Positions 24,651-36,126 of a stretch of DNA of 64,000 nt are shown piece by piece (position 1 is the stretch's first letter; every line of letters begins with the position of its first letter). This DNA is from Tricholoma matsutake. Taxonomy: Eukaryota; Basidiomycota; Agaricomycetes; Agaricales; Tricholomataceae. Location of the stretch: positions 9,982,001 through 10,046,000 of the forward strand of contig AP026538.1 in assembly GCA_026075535.2 (NCBI GenBank). The letters run 5' to 3'. Below the pieces are notes generated by a model, which was not told the origin of the DNA, searched no databases, and worked only from the letters and a program-made list of their open reading frames with translations. The position numbers and the translations under genes were made by a program.

Positions 24651-26040
24651 CATGTTAGCATGTTAGGCTCAGTTAGGGTTGTCAGGGTTAGGGAGGTGTA
24701 TTCTACAACCTATGGAAGAGTATGTGAGACATAAAGGATGACAGGCACTGGGGATACCAGAACCATCCTGTTTCACCTTTATAGGCTCTTCGGGTCCGAT
24801 TTCTCACACTGTCAATGGACAGCAATGACAAAACACTGAGGTTGATTTAAATCAATGGCCTCGGGCATATACAATAATAACCAATCTTTATAAGATGCTT
24901 ACCAATAAATTTCCCAAGAAATCTAAAAATAGAACGATAAGCAGATAAGACAATAAGACATTTACATGCCTAGATAAACTATGTGCGTGCCAAAAGTTTT
25001 AGCGTGTGTATAAATGTACCCATTAAGTGCAGCCCCTCTGATCAAATCAAATCGACAAAGAGGTATCACAGCACCCATTTTCAGAACCCTCCTTTGCCAT
25101 CATCCCAACAATGGCAGGCAAATGCACCTTTCCCGACGTCCACCTATTAAGATTTGGTCAGGATAAGGTTCAGGTTCAGGTTCAGGTTAGCTAATGTATA
25201 AGACTAGTCTATCTCGGTTATATGTCATACCATTAAGTATGGCGACTCACGGTTAGGGTTTGGGTTAACCACATCAGTTGAATGTGATCCCCTAGGAATC
25301 AATGTTCGAAAAATTACTTTGGACAAGGTCCGTGAGACAATTGTATATTTTGTCTGAGAACTATTGTTATAAAACTATCAGTGATCACTTACTGCATCGA
25401 CTCAAGCATACGTGCTTACCCTACTAACGTCAACATGTCAGAACCTGTAAACTTCAGGCAATTCAACTTAGCTAGTGTGACGGATTCTGCACTAGTACAA
25501 CTATCTTCACCAAGATGCTTGGCTACTAAGGTGGCTCCCTCATGTCATTACAACCAGAGGAGCAAGTTTTTGTGAGTGTATAACAGATCGTTTCCTTCTT
25601 GGGGTTGCAGCTGTACACATGGGTCATCTGTTCAACAATAACCAATAGTTTGAAATAAGTAGGCTGGGTCTGTCTCAGACATATTGGAGGAACTACCCTC
25701 ATCATTGTCTGAGATGTTAGTTCCAGCCTCTAAAGTATCCTTATCTAATGTAGTGAGCACAGTCTTTTTCCAAAGACTGGTAAGATCAAATAGATTTCGA
25801 GTTCATTTACGCAAAACTATCAGCTTTCAATTAGCTAGGCCTACTTTCCGGATTGGGTGGGGGCCAAGAGGTGTGGTTGCCATGACACAAAACACCGGGT
25901 CTACATACTCGAGGTCGCCATAATCATCTGAGTATTGTCCATATGCAGATCGGCTGTTAAGTGTTCCTGCATCCATGGCGGCAAGCCAGCTGCTGATAGG
26001 TCCACCTCGTCATTCAAGCTCGGAAAACACGTCTATGATC
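24651..26040. other. No gene recognised
   Basis: It contains two short TTAGGG-containing words (24672, 24700, 25250), too few to be telomeric. ORFs are short and without domains. Confidence 0.4.
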
Positions 26041-26160
26041 GTTGTCAAAGCTCTACAAAGTTCTACAGACCTCTACAAAGCTCTACAAACCCATACGAAC
26101 CCCTCCGAAGCTCTACGAACTTCTACAAAGTCACGAGAATGCTTCGAAATCCTTCGCAAC
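26041..26160. repeat. Short tandem repeat (TCTACAAAGCTC-like)
   Basis: Words TCTACAAAG and CTCTACGAAC recur about every 12-14 bp. The three forward frames stay open only because of this repeat, so the ORFs there are not genes. Confidence 0.7.
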
Positions 26161-27084
26161 ACTTCAAAACTCTTTGCGACACCTCGAGATTCTTTGCATG
26201 CCTTCAGCCGCTATAGTACAATTCCCCTGACCTTTGGACAGCTCAGGATATACACTTGGAACATCGTCGATGAGTTCCGAACCAGTTTCGAGCAATATCG
26301 CAGCGATATCGGCCTTCGAACAAGTCCGATATTTCCTTGACCGACTTCGAAAATCATCGAACATCGCAAATCGACATCGGACACTATATCGCTATCCGAA
26401 TAATCATCGCACACATGCCAGACATATCCCCTACCATTGTCAAACAATATTGCACCGATATTGGGCCACGAACGAAGTCCGAAGAATCTTCGAAAATCTT
26501 CGCAAAACATCGAACCTCGAAAAACATCATTGGACACAGTATTTCCTATTCGAATGATCTTCGGACACATACTGGACACATGGGACATTATATCGAGTAT
26601 ATCGAACACATTTCGACCGCATGTGCACACATACAATCCGCTCGAAGCAGTTTCCGATCTTTTATTCAATTTATAACAAGGACAGTCTGGTTTTAGCTAT
26701 TCTTTCTTATTATTTCTTTATCATGTGTTATATTCACCCCTTCTAGGCTTGCTTTATTGTTCTGATATACTTATATTGTCTTTCACCTCGAGTTTTCCAC
26801 ATGTTTGGTAAACTTTGCACTCCCCCCCATATTCCTATCGGAGTCCTAGGAGTCCGAGTTTTCCGATAAGAGTCCAATCGGAATCCGATAGGAGTCCTAC
26901 TAGTCTGACACTAGTCCTAGTAGTCCGATAGGAATCCGATCGGAATGTATCTTGATGACCATGTACTGTTGTTTCCAAGAAATTCCTAGTAAACTCCTAG
27001 TAAAGTCCTATGCAATTCCAACATGAAGTCAGACTACCACATTTTGGAAGACTTAACTTTCCCCAAGTGCTTACAAAATAAGTG

Positions 27085-27175
27085 GGTAAAGCAGGGATTG
27101 AACCATGGACCATGGGATGTAAGTCACATGATGACTAAACAAGCACTCAACCAGTTGAGCCACAGGAGAATTATT
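27085..27175 (-). other. tRNA-like module, left side of E1
   Basis: On the minus strand an A-box-like TGGCTCAACTGG is followed some 50 nt later by a B-box-like GGTTCAATCCC. This is a pol III internal promoter layout, but no acceptor stem forms. Confidence 0.55.
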
Positions 27176-27264
27176 AAATATGTAATACAAAGTCCATTTA
27201 ATGCACTTAGGGATAGTTCATATATTTTTAACCTCCCTCACGAGAGCTCGAAAAACAATTGATT

Positions 27265-27415
27265 AGCCCTCGCAAAGACGCGAGGAACTAATATAACTAA
27301 TATAGATTGAAAAAATACCCCCCGATGCAAACGCAGGGGGGAGACAATTAATTATACTATTTAAAATTCTATAAAAACAAAAAACCACCCCCCCCATTTT
27401 GCAGGAGGGGAGGGA
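27265..27415. repeat. GC-rich hairpin array of E1
   Basis: Three stem-loops separated by AT-rich spacers: CCCTCGCAAAGACGCGAGG, one built on CCCCCCGATGC/GCAGGGGGG, and one on CCCCCCCCATTTTGCAGG. Confidence 0.7.
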
Positions 27416-28765
27416 GTGGTGGTGCATTGCATTTCAGTGTGGAGGTGGTGACATGGCCATTAGCATTCATTCCACCCTACGAGCAAAGCTTGCAGTGGTG
27501 GGGTTCGGGTGTTGGGGCGCCGTCTCCTTCTCATAGACCCCACGATCCACCCCATAAGCAGATGCTCATGGCGGTGGCATGGTGTCCCATGTGTGTCCCT
27601 CGTCTCCTCCTCCCTCGTCTCCCCCTCCTTGTCATCATTCCACCCACTGTCCACCCCACGAGCAGTTGCTCACGAGGCTGGTGGTGAGTGGTGTGTTGTT
27701 CGGGGTGCCATCTCGTTGTCCCCACCCCCTCATTGTCCCCCCCTCGTTGTCCCTTGCCACCCTCATCTTGTCCAGTACTGGTGCCTGTCGCCTTCCCCTC
27801 ATCTCCCCCTCCACCTTCTCGTCTCCCCCTCCCTGTTGTTGTTGTTGTCATCATCACTTCCTCATCTCCCCCTCCACCTTCTCGTCTCCCCCTCCCTGTC
27901 GTCGTCATTGTTGTCATCACTTCCTTGTCTCCCTCCCCATCCCTCTTTGTCTCTGTGGGTGTCAACAGCTTAGAACCTAGAAGATGAAAGAAAAACAGTT
28001 AGTGCAAACTCAAAATCAAAGGGAAAAAAAAAAACTTGCCTAGGGCCCAAACGACGCAGATTGCATTGTTTGGGTGAGTCCGTCCATCCGTCCATTGTTA
28101 TCCTGTAGTTTAGGACCTAAAAAACAAAAGAAAGATGTTAGTTAGTTTAGAAAACAAGAAACAAAGGAAAAAAAAAAAAACTTACTGTGGCCCAAACGAT
28201 GATTCCGTCGTTTGGGCTGCTTGTGTCCATTGATGGCCATTGGCCCCTCTTGATGGCACGGGAGTAGGGACTACCATGGATGGCCATCATCCAGGTGACC
28301 ATCCATGGATATGACATATGGATGGATGGATATGGATATGGATATTTCATGGGTGATATCCATGGATGAATGGATGGTTACTATTAAATTTAAATAAATG
28401 AGTAATTCTGAGTTCTGAATTTATTGAGATGAGGTATTGTCGATTGAGCTGGCTGGATGTCTCATCTGATCTATTAGTGTGGTAATTGCCTAAGTGGCCT
28501 ATTTTGATTCTCATCCATTTTGGATCTTGCGAGGTCCCTTTAGTAGCCCCCCTCCCCTTGTTCGCCCATGAACATCAATCGAAATGGAATGGCCAGAAGT
28601 GGGGCCCTGATTCTACAAAAACCAAGCCAAAGCCAGCTGGCCACTGCAATAGTGGCTGTGTATGCTCTAAGCAGGTAAAGCCCCCAGCCCCCTACAGAAC
28701 TCGGAATTGCCATGCAACGCAATGGCCCTCTAGCACAAGTATAGTCTTGGTAAGGAATGACAGTA

Positions 28766-29000
28766 CTTTACTGTCCCCCACGTAATCCACATAGACTCCA
28801 CATGGACTCCTAGCTGTCTGCAGACTCTGAGCAGAATCCTACCAGAGTCTGAGCAGAGTCCTAGCTGTCTGCATGGAGTCTGTGGACAGTCCTCAGACTC
28901 TGCCCAGAGTCCTAGTAAATTTTCTTTCACAGTTGTAAAGACAAAAGTCGGATCAAAATCCGAGCAGAGTCGGAGCAAAGTCCTAGCTTGCAGGTGACTT
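28766..29000. repeat. Nested E-family left end with its own repeats
   Basis: GTACTTTACTGTCCCCCAC (28766 onward) matches the family terminus. It is followed by AGAGTCCTAGCTGTCTGC-type repeats that differ from those of E1. No matching right end was located. Confidence 0.5.
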
Positions 29001-29035
29001 AGTGATTAAATTTAGTTCAGTGACCAGTCCCTCAC

Positions 29036-29410
29036 ATAGTGATGTTATAACTTTTTGTGCTGAGTTCGAAAATGACATCTGTATGATGTGACCTTATATA
29101 GAACATAGTGATGTTATATACCATTCTGACCAGATTTTTATGCTGAGTTTGAAAATGATATCCATCTGATCATGTGACCTACCATATAGAACATAGTGAT
29201 GTTATATACCATTCTGACCGCAATTTTCAGCCAAGTTTGAAAATCACCCTTGCATAGTCATGCGACCTACCATATATGGAACATAGTGATGTTATATACC
29301 ATTCTGACCACAATTTTCAGCTGAGTTTGAAAATTGCCCTTGCATAGTCATGTGACACTGTATATAAAACATAGTGATGGTACATACAATTTTGACCAGA
29401 TTTTTTAATC
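29036..29410. repeat. Tandem repeat, unit of about 88 bp, 4-5 copies
   Basis: CATAGTGATGTTATATACCA starts each unit and GAGTTTGAAAAT follows about 40 bp later. A further stray unit is at 29633-29700. Confidence 0.85.
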
Positions 29411-29716
29411 TGAGTTTCACATGCTTTTTCTTGACATTCTTGCTCTCTTTGAATGATCAAGTAAAGCCATTAAGGCATCATCAAGATATACCTCTTGTAT
29501 TTTTGTCATTCTCACACTTTTATTGAATGATCAAATCCAATTGGTGTGTGAAATATGGAATTATCAAGATATCCTGGCAGGATATTTAGTGTCATATTAG
29601 AGTATGTTGAAGGGAAACTTTTGAAAAGTGTTGTTATACACCATTCTGACCTGCTTTTCATGCCGAGTTTGAAAATGACTGTCATGTGACCTACTATCAA
29701 GGAGGTTGGAGGAATC

Positions 29717-30115
29717 ATGAAGTACTGGCATCAAGCCATTGAGCAGCGACCTCGGTTAGCAAAGATGGGGCTTGATTTTTGCTCAGCATCAGGTAAGTGT
29801 AATAATTCTTATTTTTGCTTCTACTCAGACACTCTTTTAGCATCATCAGTGGATGCTGAATGTGCATTTGCAGTTGGAAGGCTTGAGATCAATCACCTTC
29901 AGCATAACACCAGCCCACAGACCTTCAAGGCTCAAGTTGCAGTTGGATCTTGGGCCAAAACTCCACTCTATTCAGGACTTTCAGAAACCATTAAGATTGT
30001 TCAGAAGCAAATGGGAAGTGAAGAGCAGGTGGGACCTCAGAAAGAAGTTGATGAGACTGAGTTGGAAGATGAGGTAGAAGAGACAGATGAGGAATCCAGG
30101 TTTTGGAGAACTTGA
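29717..30115 (+). pseudogene. hAT transposase C-terminal fragment
   Basis: The reading frame opens with KYWHQAIEQRPRLAKMGLDF. After removal of a 49-nt intron (donor gtaagt at 29793, acceptor ttttag) it continues ASSVDAECAFAVGRLEINHL and then SPQTFKAQVAVGSWAKTP. This is the hAT C-terminal dimerisation region, where P..S.D.ER.FS and a conserved Leu/Trp tail are typical. An acidic tail rich in Glu/Asp ends at 30115. All N-terminal parts (BED finger, catalytic DDE) are missing, so it is truncated. The AT-rich 88-bp repeats upstream may belong to the same element. Such a transposase could have mobilised the hAT-type MITEs at 11356 and 30257, but I see no direct link. Confidence 0.8.
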
Positions 30116-30256
30116 ATTGTAATTGTACAAATTCCTATGGTATTTCAGATGTATTTCAAAGTAATATTTATTGGTGTAAAACCATTTTCTGATTAAAAGA
30201 AGCAGTCTTAAGTACAAACTTTACTCAGTATAATAGATAACATCATGTGTGCCAAC

Positions 30257-30639
30257 TAGTGTTGCCATGACTTCAAGTTGGACTTTTTGATTGCTGTATA
30301 TCTCTGCAAGCACATCATCGTAGGATGTAAACAAATCGATGCAGGGTACATATTTATTGCTGCTATCAACAAATCCAAAAATTACATAAATCAGATTACT
30401 ACATCTTGAGTTATTGACCGACTAAAATTCTGACTTTTTATATACAAAAAGTCAGAGTTTTAGTTGGTCAATAACTCAAGATGTAGTGATCCGATTTATG
30501 TAATTTTTGGATTGGTCAATAGCAGTGATAAATATGTACCCCACATCAATTAGTTTATGTTCTACAATGATGTACTTACAGAGATATACAGCAATCAAAA
30601 AAGTCTGACTTGAAGACATGGGCCCTCATGGCAACACTA
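30257..30639. mobile_element. hAT-type foldback MITE 2
   Basis: A 383-bp near-perfect palindrome (arms about 185 bp, centre near 30440) with ends TAGTGTTGCCATG and complement, flanked by an 8-bp duplication GTGCCAAC (30249-30256, 30640-30647). Confidence 0.92.
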
Positions 30640-31054
30640 GTGCCAACTGCCAACAAGGCACTGCAGCAGGTAATTGACCTTGCAAAAACATTTTAATAGA
30701 CCATGGTACATATATTAGAGCATTTGAGAGCATAAAAAATAGTAGTATTCATATGGATACCCATGGATGATCCATGGATCCACCCATATCCATGGACTTC
30801 AGCACATCATCCATGGATATTCACCCGGATGGACCTGGGTCCATCCATGGTAGTCCCTACACGGGAGTGGGAGTGGGAGTGGGTATGGTGGTGGTGGTGG
30901 TTGAGGTGGGGAGGCAGCCATGGTCGTTGTTGTCATCATTGGTGGTGGTGGTGGGAGAATGATGAGCTGGCAGGTGTGGTGATGCAGCTTTGTGCTTTGT
31001 CATCACACCCACGGGAACAGTATGTAGTGCAGTACAAGCACATACCTGCAATGA

Positions 31055-31130
31055 CTGTTTAGTGTAGTGGTCTTGTTGTTACTGTAAGTTTATGTAATCA
31101 TATTAGAGCTCTGGGGTTCAATTCTGTCAT
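31055..31130 (+). other. tRNA-like module, right side of E1
   Basis: A weak A-box (TTTAGTGTAGTGG) and a good B-box (GGGGTTCAATTC at 31113), facing outward. Confidence 0.45.
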
Positions 31131-31679
31131 GTGTTTCTACTTTTTCTACTATTACTAAGCAATGCTGCTATCATTCCTATTGGAATCCTATGTTGTCCAA
31201 TGTCTCTGCATAACCTTGGAATATTCCTATGTGATTCCTATGGTCAGAAATTCCTAGGAAATTCTGATGGTCCGATCGGACTGGACTAGGACTGAACCTG
31301 CCATTTCATGTCAATTTGGCTGGTGAAAATGACATCGGAATATGGGGGGGAGTGTAAAGACCTCCATGTTTGCCTCATGTTCTCTAGCCTTTTTAGGTAC
31401 TTTCTTTATTTTATATAAAAAGATGTACTAGATACAAAGAAAAAAAGAAAGTCATTGTCTTCCTCCCAGATCACAGTGATTTGAGAGTTTGGTTTAGTCT
31501 TATTCAGTCCTAAGTTTGGTGTTTTACTCTAAACTTCCTTGAAATTCCTTGAATTCCTCACATTATGCTATTTTTGCTCTCGCTTCCCTTGATTAGCCTT
31601 TTCTTCACTTCTACTACTCGTCTAGTCCCCCGATCTTGCTTCCGAACATATCTGCACACTCGAAATTCCTCAAAACTTC

Positions 31680-31805
31680 TTCGAAAAATATCGCAACATC
31701 TCAAAAAGCATCACAACATCTCAAAAAGCATCGCAACATCTCAAAAAGCATTGTGACATCTCAAAAAGCATCGCAACATCTCAAAAAGCATTGCAACACC
31801 TTGCA
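31680..31805. repeat. Short tandem repeat, unit of 19-20 bp, 6 copies
   Basis: The unit CAACATCTCAAAAAGCATCG repeats with single-base changes, several being CG to TG or CA. Confidence 0.85.
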
Positions 31806-31931
31806 AATCATCACAAGTCCTTGAAACACATTCTTTTAGCCTCAAACTGCTTCGACAAGCAGTTGTTTTGTGACTATTTGATGGTCAGTCTGACAGGTGA
31901 CATCTAGAGGGCCTCGCATCCTTCCTCTGAG

Positions 31932-32264
31932 TCATGTTATACCATCCGAAGCCATCTTGTGGGTTTTGTTTGGGTTTCTGGGTTGAGCATCATCACTGCA
32001 CCAGTAGCCTAGGATTGTGTCACCTAGTTCTTTTGCATTAAAGTAGTCCCATGCTGTATTGAATTCAGACTTAAGTACTAATACGTCCTCATGCTCACAT
32101 TTAGTATTAGCCAAACAGTTCTGCCAATGGGTAGCAATATTATTCTTAATCCAATTCGAAATAAGGTTTGACGGGTATCCACGCACAATGTATAAAGCAC
32201 TCAGGCTCCATATTGCGTCCATGTAGTGAGAATGCAAACTACACAGGGTGGCTAATCGCGACAT
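31932..32264 (-). pseudogene. Fragment of a basidiomycete repeat-associated protein
   Basis: 110 open codons including RGYPSNLISNWI, EDVLVLKSEFNTAWDYFNA and KELGDTILGYW. The composition is protein-like and I recall the LVLK...FN..W..F..ELGDTI..YW pattern in mushroom repeat-encoded proteins, but I cannot name the element type. The start Met is probably internal. Confidence 0.4.
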
Positions 32265-32430
32265 CTCACCTAAATATGTCCCTTGTTACCCATCGAGGGT
32301 GTGATGGGATATCTTGATGAGAGCACACTTTCCGGTAGGGCATGTGTTACACACAATTTTGTGTATTGCAATAAATTGTCATGTCCAGGAAGGGGAGGAA
32401 GTGATCTGACCCGCCCCATTCTATTACACA

Positions 32431-32892
32431 TCTAAGTATCTTATATGGGATAAGGGCGCCCTTTTCCACCCTTTTCTGTCAAATGATCCAGTTTCAGCAC
32501 TTTTGTTTGGCAGGTAACCATGAAATATGGCCACTACTCTGGAAAAGGGCATCCTAGGTGCCCTTTCCAGCAGAATGAGTGTTTGTTGAAATTTCTTCTG
32601 GCTGTAACCCATCCAAAAGAAAATTTCGATCACTGTACTACCCATGTTTGAATGACATAACAGTAGAATTGCAATCAATGTATGTGATGACACCATATTT
32701 GGCATATAATCATCAAATATGGCCACTGGTCAGGAAAAGGGCACCCTGGGTGCCCTTTTCCAGCAGAATCAGCATTTGTTGAAATTTCTTCTGGCTACAA
32801 CTGATCCAAAAGAAGATTTTGACCACTATACTACCCATGTTTGAATTAAATAACAGTACCATTGCAATCAATGTATGTGATGACACCAATCA
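32431..32892. repeat. Dispersed repeat D1, copy 2 (two tandem units)
   Basis: It matches 18226-18560. The block from ATGGCCACT through GGGTGCCCTTTTCC and TTTGTTGAAATTTCTTCTGG to ATGTATGTGATGACACCA occurs twice in tandem. Confidence 0.85.
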
Positions 32893-32894
32893 TT

Positions 32895-33345
32895 CACATA
32901 GGTAAGCTACATTGTATCAAATGATACAGGTTCAATGGATGCTGTTGAGCTCACTATATAAAGTCACTATACTATATTAACCAATGACTACATTGTAGAC
33001 TGATTATTATACCTTACAATAGACATGCCTTAGGAATGTAATACAGACATTAGTAACATTTGAAATGCAATGGGCACAGACATGGCAATGGACATGGGGA
33101 CGGCCATGTGGATGGCCAGGGCATTGCCATCGGGCACAGACATGGGAATGGGCAATATTAACCTATGCATATTATTGACTGTATACATTGTATTATCTGT
33201 TTCAATGGATGCCATTGAACTATATATTTGTACATACTCTATTAATTAACCAATGACTACATTACTACTTTACTTGTTGTACTGTACAGATAGACGTGCA
33301 TTAAGAACATAGTACAGACATTAGTAATGTTTGAAATGCAATTGC
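32895..33345. repeat. Repeat R3, copy 1 (inverted relative to copy 2)
   Basis: It matches the reverse complement of 36127-36550. It consists of two related sub-units, each running from TGGATGC through ACCAATGACTACATT to ACAGACATTAGTAA and ending in GGACATGGG-type microrepeats. Confidence 0.85.
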
Positions 33346-33349
33346 AGGG

Positions 33350-33412
33350 GATGGGGATGGGGGCAGGGGCAGGGGCAGGGGCAGGGGCAGGGGCAGGGGC
33401 AGGGACTGGGAA
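33350..33412. repeat. (GGGGCA)n microsatellite
   Basis: Seven or more tandem GGGGCA hexamers preceded by GGGGATGGGGATGG. The G-rich strand has G-quadruplex potential. Confidence 0.95.
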
Positions 33413-34300
33413 GCAGCACTGACATCGGGGCTTGACAGGACCACAAAAACAATGATACTATGTACAATGTACTACCCACAACACTATATATACATGATGC
33501 ATCATTCAATGTCAGTGTCCAGCATCTCATCAGGGCTAGACAACCAAGTCTCATCGACATAACTGAAGTCTGCAGGAGTGTAGATCAGCAGAGTGAAGTC
33601 CGCAGGAGGGTAGGCAAAGTGATATGAGAAGGAGTGGGGTTCTCTATCTGTGATGTGCCAATGGAATCTTCTACATCAGTAGTACAATTAAATTTAGCAC
33701 CTTTGAATGGTTCATGAGTCTATAAAAGAGAGGTAGAGTAAATGTATTGAGACATGGCACAGTCACTTGCCCAAAGCCAATGGTGCCTCAACCACTTGTT
33801 GTAGTAATAAAATTAGAGCCTGATATCATATTAGACAAGATCCCCTTGAGCTACAACCTACTCATATAGCAGGAGAGGCCGAGCTATGCACCAGGGAGCA
33901 AGTTGAACCAGGTGTTCCAAAAATGGTAATAATCTTGAGATATCTCGGCAGTGAAACAACACACTGTTGAATGGAGAGCAGGGGTTGATAGAAGAGAGTG
34001 TTTTGCATAGGAATAAATTTAACTGCAGGAAATCTGCGCAGAAATGAGCAAGTAATGTGCAAAACAATGTATTTGCAGTAGTTGAGTACATCGAGACACA
34101 TCCGATCATACTCCCGATCACACCGTCGATAAACACTTTCCTGAGTATCTTGTCCTCATTCCTCCACAGATCAACATTGATCCTCTTGCAGTCTAAGGAA
34201 TCAACTTGCCTCTATTCACTCCTGCTTTCCAATTAGAAGCGCATTGAGACACTGCTGAGTTAGCTCCAGATTATTGCCTTTTTGGGACTACTTGGTTCAA
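33413..34300. other. No gene recognised
   Basis: Short ORFs only (for example 33858-34136, minus) without recognisable domains. Confidence 0.4.
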
Positions 34301-34587
34301 CCAGTACTTTACAGTCCCCCACCTGTCCTAGTGGACTCCGACCGGACTGACTGGAGTCCACTGGAGTCCGAGTGGAGTCCGAGTGGAGTCCAATTGAACT
34401 ACACTAAGGCATGTAGAGTTCAATTGCCCATTGGAGTCCAACTGGAGTCTGAGTGGAGTCCAACTGGAGTCCAAGTGGAGTCCAAGTGGAATGCATTTCA
34501 ACCAGATGATAAGTCAATTAGATATGAGCTCAAAGGACTTTGGAGTTGGTGAATTTCATAAAGTACCCACAAAATAAATTTGTGTAC

Positions 34588-34672
34588 TGCAGGAATTGAA
34601 CTCAAGACCTCACCATAAGGAATCACATGACAAACCAAACAAGTGTGCTCAACCACTTGAGCCACAGGAGAT
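34588..34672 (-). other. tRNA-like module, left side of E3
   Basis: Minus strand: TGGCTCAAGTGGTTGAGCAC (A-box) and GAGTTCAATTCC (B-box), about 50 nt apart. Confidence 0.55.
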
Positions 34673-34769
34673 TTATTAGGGTTCAATATAAGGTTTGCTT
34701 ATGACTCAACTTTTCATATTCTTTGAGGAGGCATTTTTCAAACAATTAAGATCAAAAAATTTTAATTAG

Positions 34770-34920
34770 CCACATCCCTCGTGTAGGACACAAGGGAGTG
34801 GGTATAATATAATAATAAACAAAAAAAAACCCCTCTCGCATCTTGCAAGAGGGGGCGGAGCAGAGATAAATTAAAAATAATAAAGACCTCCCCACGCAAA
34901 ATGCGGGGGAGGGGGGGTTG
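34770..34920. repeat. GC-rich hairpin array of E3
   Basis: Three stem-loops: CCCTCGTGT/ACACAAGGG, CCCCTCTCGCA/TGCAAGAGGGG and CCTCCCCACGCA/TGCGGGGGAGG, with AT-rich spacers. Confidence 0.75.
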
Positions 34921-35824
34921 GGGGATGCGGTCTGGGGTGGGTGTCATCGCCCACCCCTCCTCGCACGTGTCTGTTGCCGTAGCAAGCCGCACCCATCATC
35001 CACCCTACGAGCAGAGGCTCATAGGCGTGGGGATGGGTGCCGTGATTGTCGTAACCCTGGTGTACCCGCCATCCACCCGACGAGCAGGTGCTCATCAGCG
35101 TGGGGTGGGTGTGTTGTCAGTTTTGTGGGTCTCCTAGTTCGGAGGGGTTGGGGGGAATGGTCAGTGATGTGGCATGCAAGGGAGGGGGTAGGTGGGTGCT
35201 TACCAGGTGGGTATCCTGCTCTGCAGGTCTCCCGGTACCCCTCTGCCATCTCCTATCCTTTATCGACACCCTCACATCCCGTTTGGATGGGGAGGAGGGG
35301 GCTGGCATGGGTGTCGTTGGGTCTGGGTCGTTCTGGGTCCTGGTGCTGGTAGGCGGCATTGTCAACGTCGTCGTCGACTGCACACACTCATGATCCACCC
35401 TACGAGCAGGGGCTCATAGGCGTGGGGTGGGTGTGTTGGCTCGTTTGCGGGTGGTGGTGTCGTTACTAGTAGATTATAACCTAGAAAACTCAAAAAACGA
35501 GTTAGTTAGTTGATAAAAACAAAAACAAAACAAAAAAAACTTATGTAGGGCCCAAACGACGCGATCTGCGTTGTTTGGGCCCGCATTCCATCCATTCGGC
35601 TCGTTTGCGGGTGGTGGTGATGGTGGATTGGGCGTGGGAGTGGTGGCAGTGGGTGTCCATGCAGTGGTGGTGGTGGTAGAGAGAGGAGGGAAGGAGGCGG
35701 CGTCGACGGTGGTGGTGGTGGTGGTGAGTGATGAGCTGGCACATTTGATGACGCGGCAATATGCTTTGTCATACACAGCTGCACCACAGTACCTAATGCA
35801 AGTTGATGATGCCTCACACAAGGT

Positions 35825-35905
35825 ACTGTGGTGTAACAGTTATATTGTGCATCATGATTGATTACATAAGCAACCTACAGAGATCTGGGTTCAATTCCTT
35901 TTCTT
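35825..35905 (+). other. tRNA-like module, right side of E3
   Basis: B-box GGGTTCAATTCC at 35886 with a weak A-box (GTGTAACAGTTAT) 55 nt upstream, facing outward. Confidence 0.45.
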
Positions 35906-36126
35906 ACACACTTTTTCAGTGGAATCCGACTGGACTCCACTTGGAATCTGACTGGACTCCACTGGACCAGTCCGAGTGGAATCCGGTGTTTGAGTGGATT
36001 CCACTCGGAGTCCAGTTGGACTGGACTGGGACTGGACTGGCAACTTTGCAGGCAGTTGGCTGGTGAACAGTCCTGGTGGACTCCAGTCGGAGTCTGACGG
36101 GAAAGGTGGGGGAGTGTAAAGACCTC

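Larger units (their letters stand above)
26808..31365. mobile_element. Composite TIR element E1 (with nested insertions)
   Basis: The left end reads CTTTGCACTCCCCCCCATA and the right end is the complement with CTTTACACTCCCCCCCATA. A possible 7-8 bp duplication, (C)ATGTTTG, flanks it (26801-26807, 31366-31372). Inside the left end come GGAGTCC/CCGATAGG-type repeats, a tRNA-like module (minus), hairpins (27265-27415), GC-rich GGTGG/CCACC sequence, and two CCCAAACGAC hairpins (28045, 28190). The right end mirrors this with a tRNA-like module (plus) and CCGATCGGA repeats. About 2.3 kb (28380-30740) of foreign repeat DNA lies in the middle. No transposase ORF was found. Confidence 0.65.
34303..36126. 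mobile_element. Composite TIR element E3 (apparently uninterrupted)
   Basis: Left end GTACTTTACAGTCCCCCACC, right end complement of GTCTTTACACTCCCCCACC. Order: GGAGTCCGAGT/GGAGTCCAACT repeats (34325-34495), tRNA-like module facing left (34588-34672), hairpin array (34770-34920), three palindromes of the GAGCAGGTGCTC type (35009, 35082, 35404), a CCCAAACGACGC hairpin (35552), GGTGGTGGT-rich DNA (35610-35735), tRNA-like module facing right (35825-35905), GGACTCC/GGAATCC repeats (35925-36100), right TIR. Length about 1.8 kb. Open frames inside are Pro/Thr/Val/Gly low-complexity artefacts. It is the cleanest copy of the family. Confidence 0.75.

Noticed and set aside
24660..25265. Telomere-like TTAGGG words
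   Set aside because: Only isolated single copies (GTTAGGGTTGTCAGGG, GTTAGGGTTTGGG), not an array.
27509..27987. Overlapping long open frames on both strands
   Set aside because: All are Ser/Pro/Leu or Gly/Thr low-complexity products of CTCCCC/GGTGG repeats inside E1; no domain and no intron signals.
29512..29718. Minus-strand ORF of 68 codons
   Set aside because: Lies in the leader of the hAT fragment and overlaps 88-bp repeat remnants; no domain.
26808..31365. Helitron
   Set aside because: No 5' TC and 3' CTRR with terminal hairpin at the edges; the ends are inverted repeats and a target duplication is likely, unlike Helitrons.
25935..31960. A third R1 copy split by E1
   Set aside because: Flanks of E1 share short AT-rich words with R1 (for example GCCTCATGTTCT), but the match is too weak to annotate.
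34901..35420. Several open frames of 75-144 codons
   Set aside because: They overlap in all frames within the G-rich part of E3 and come from base composition.
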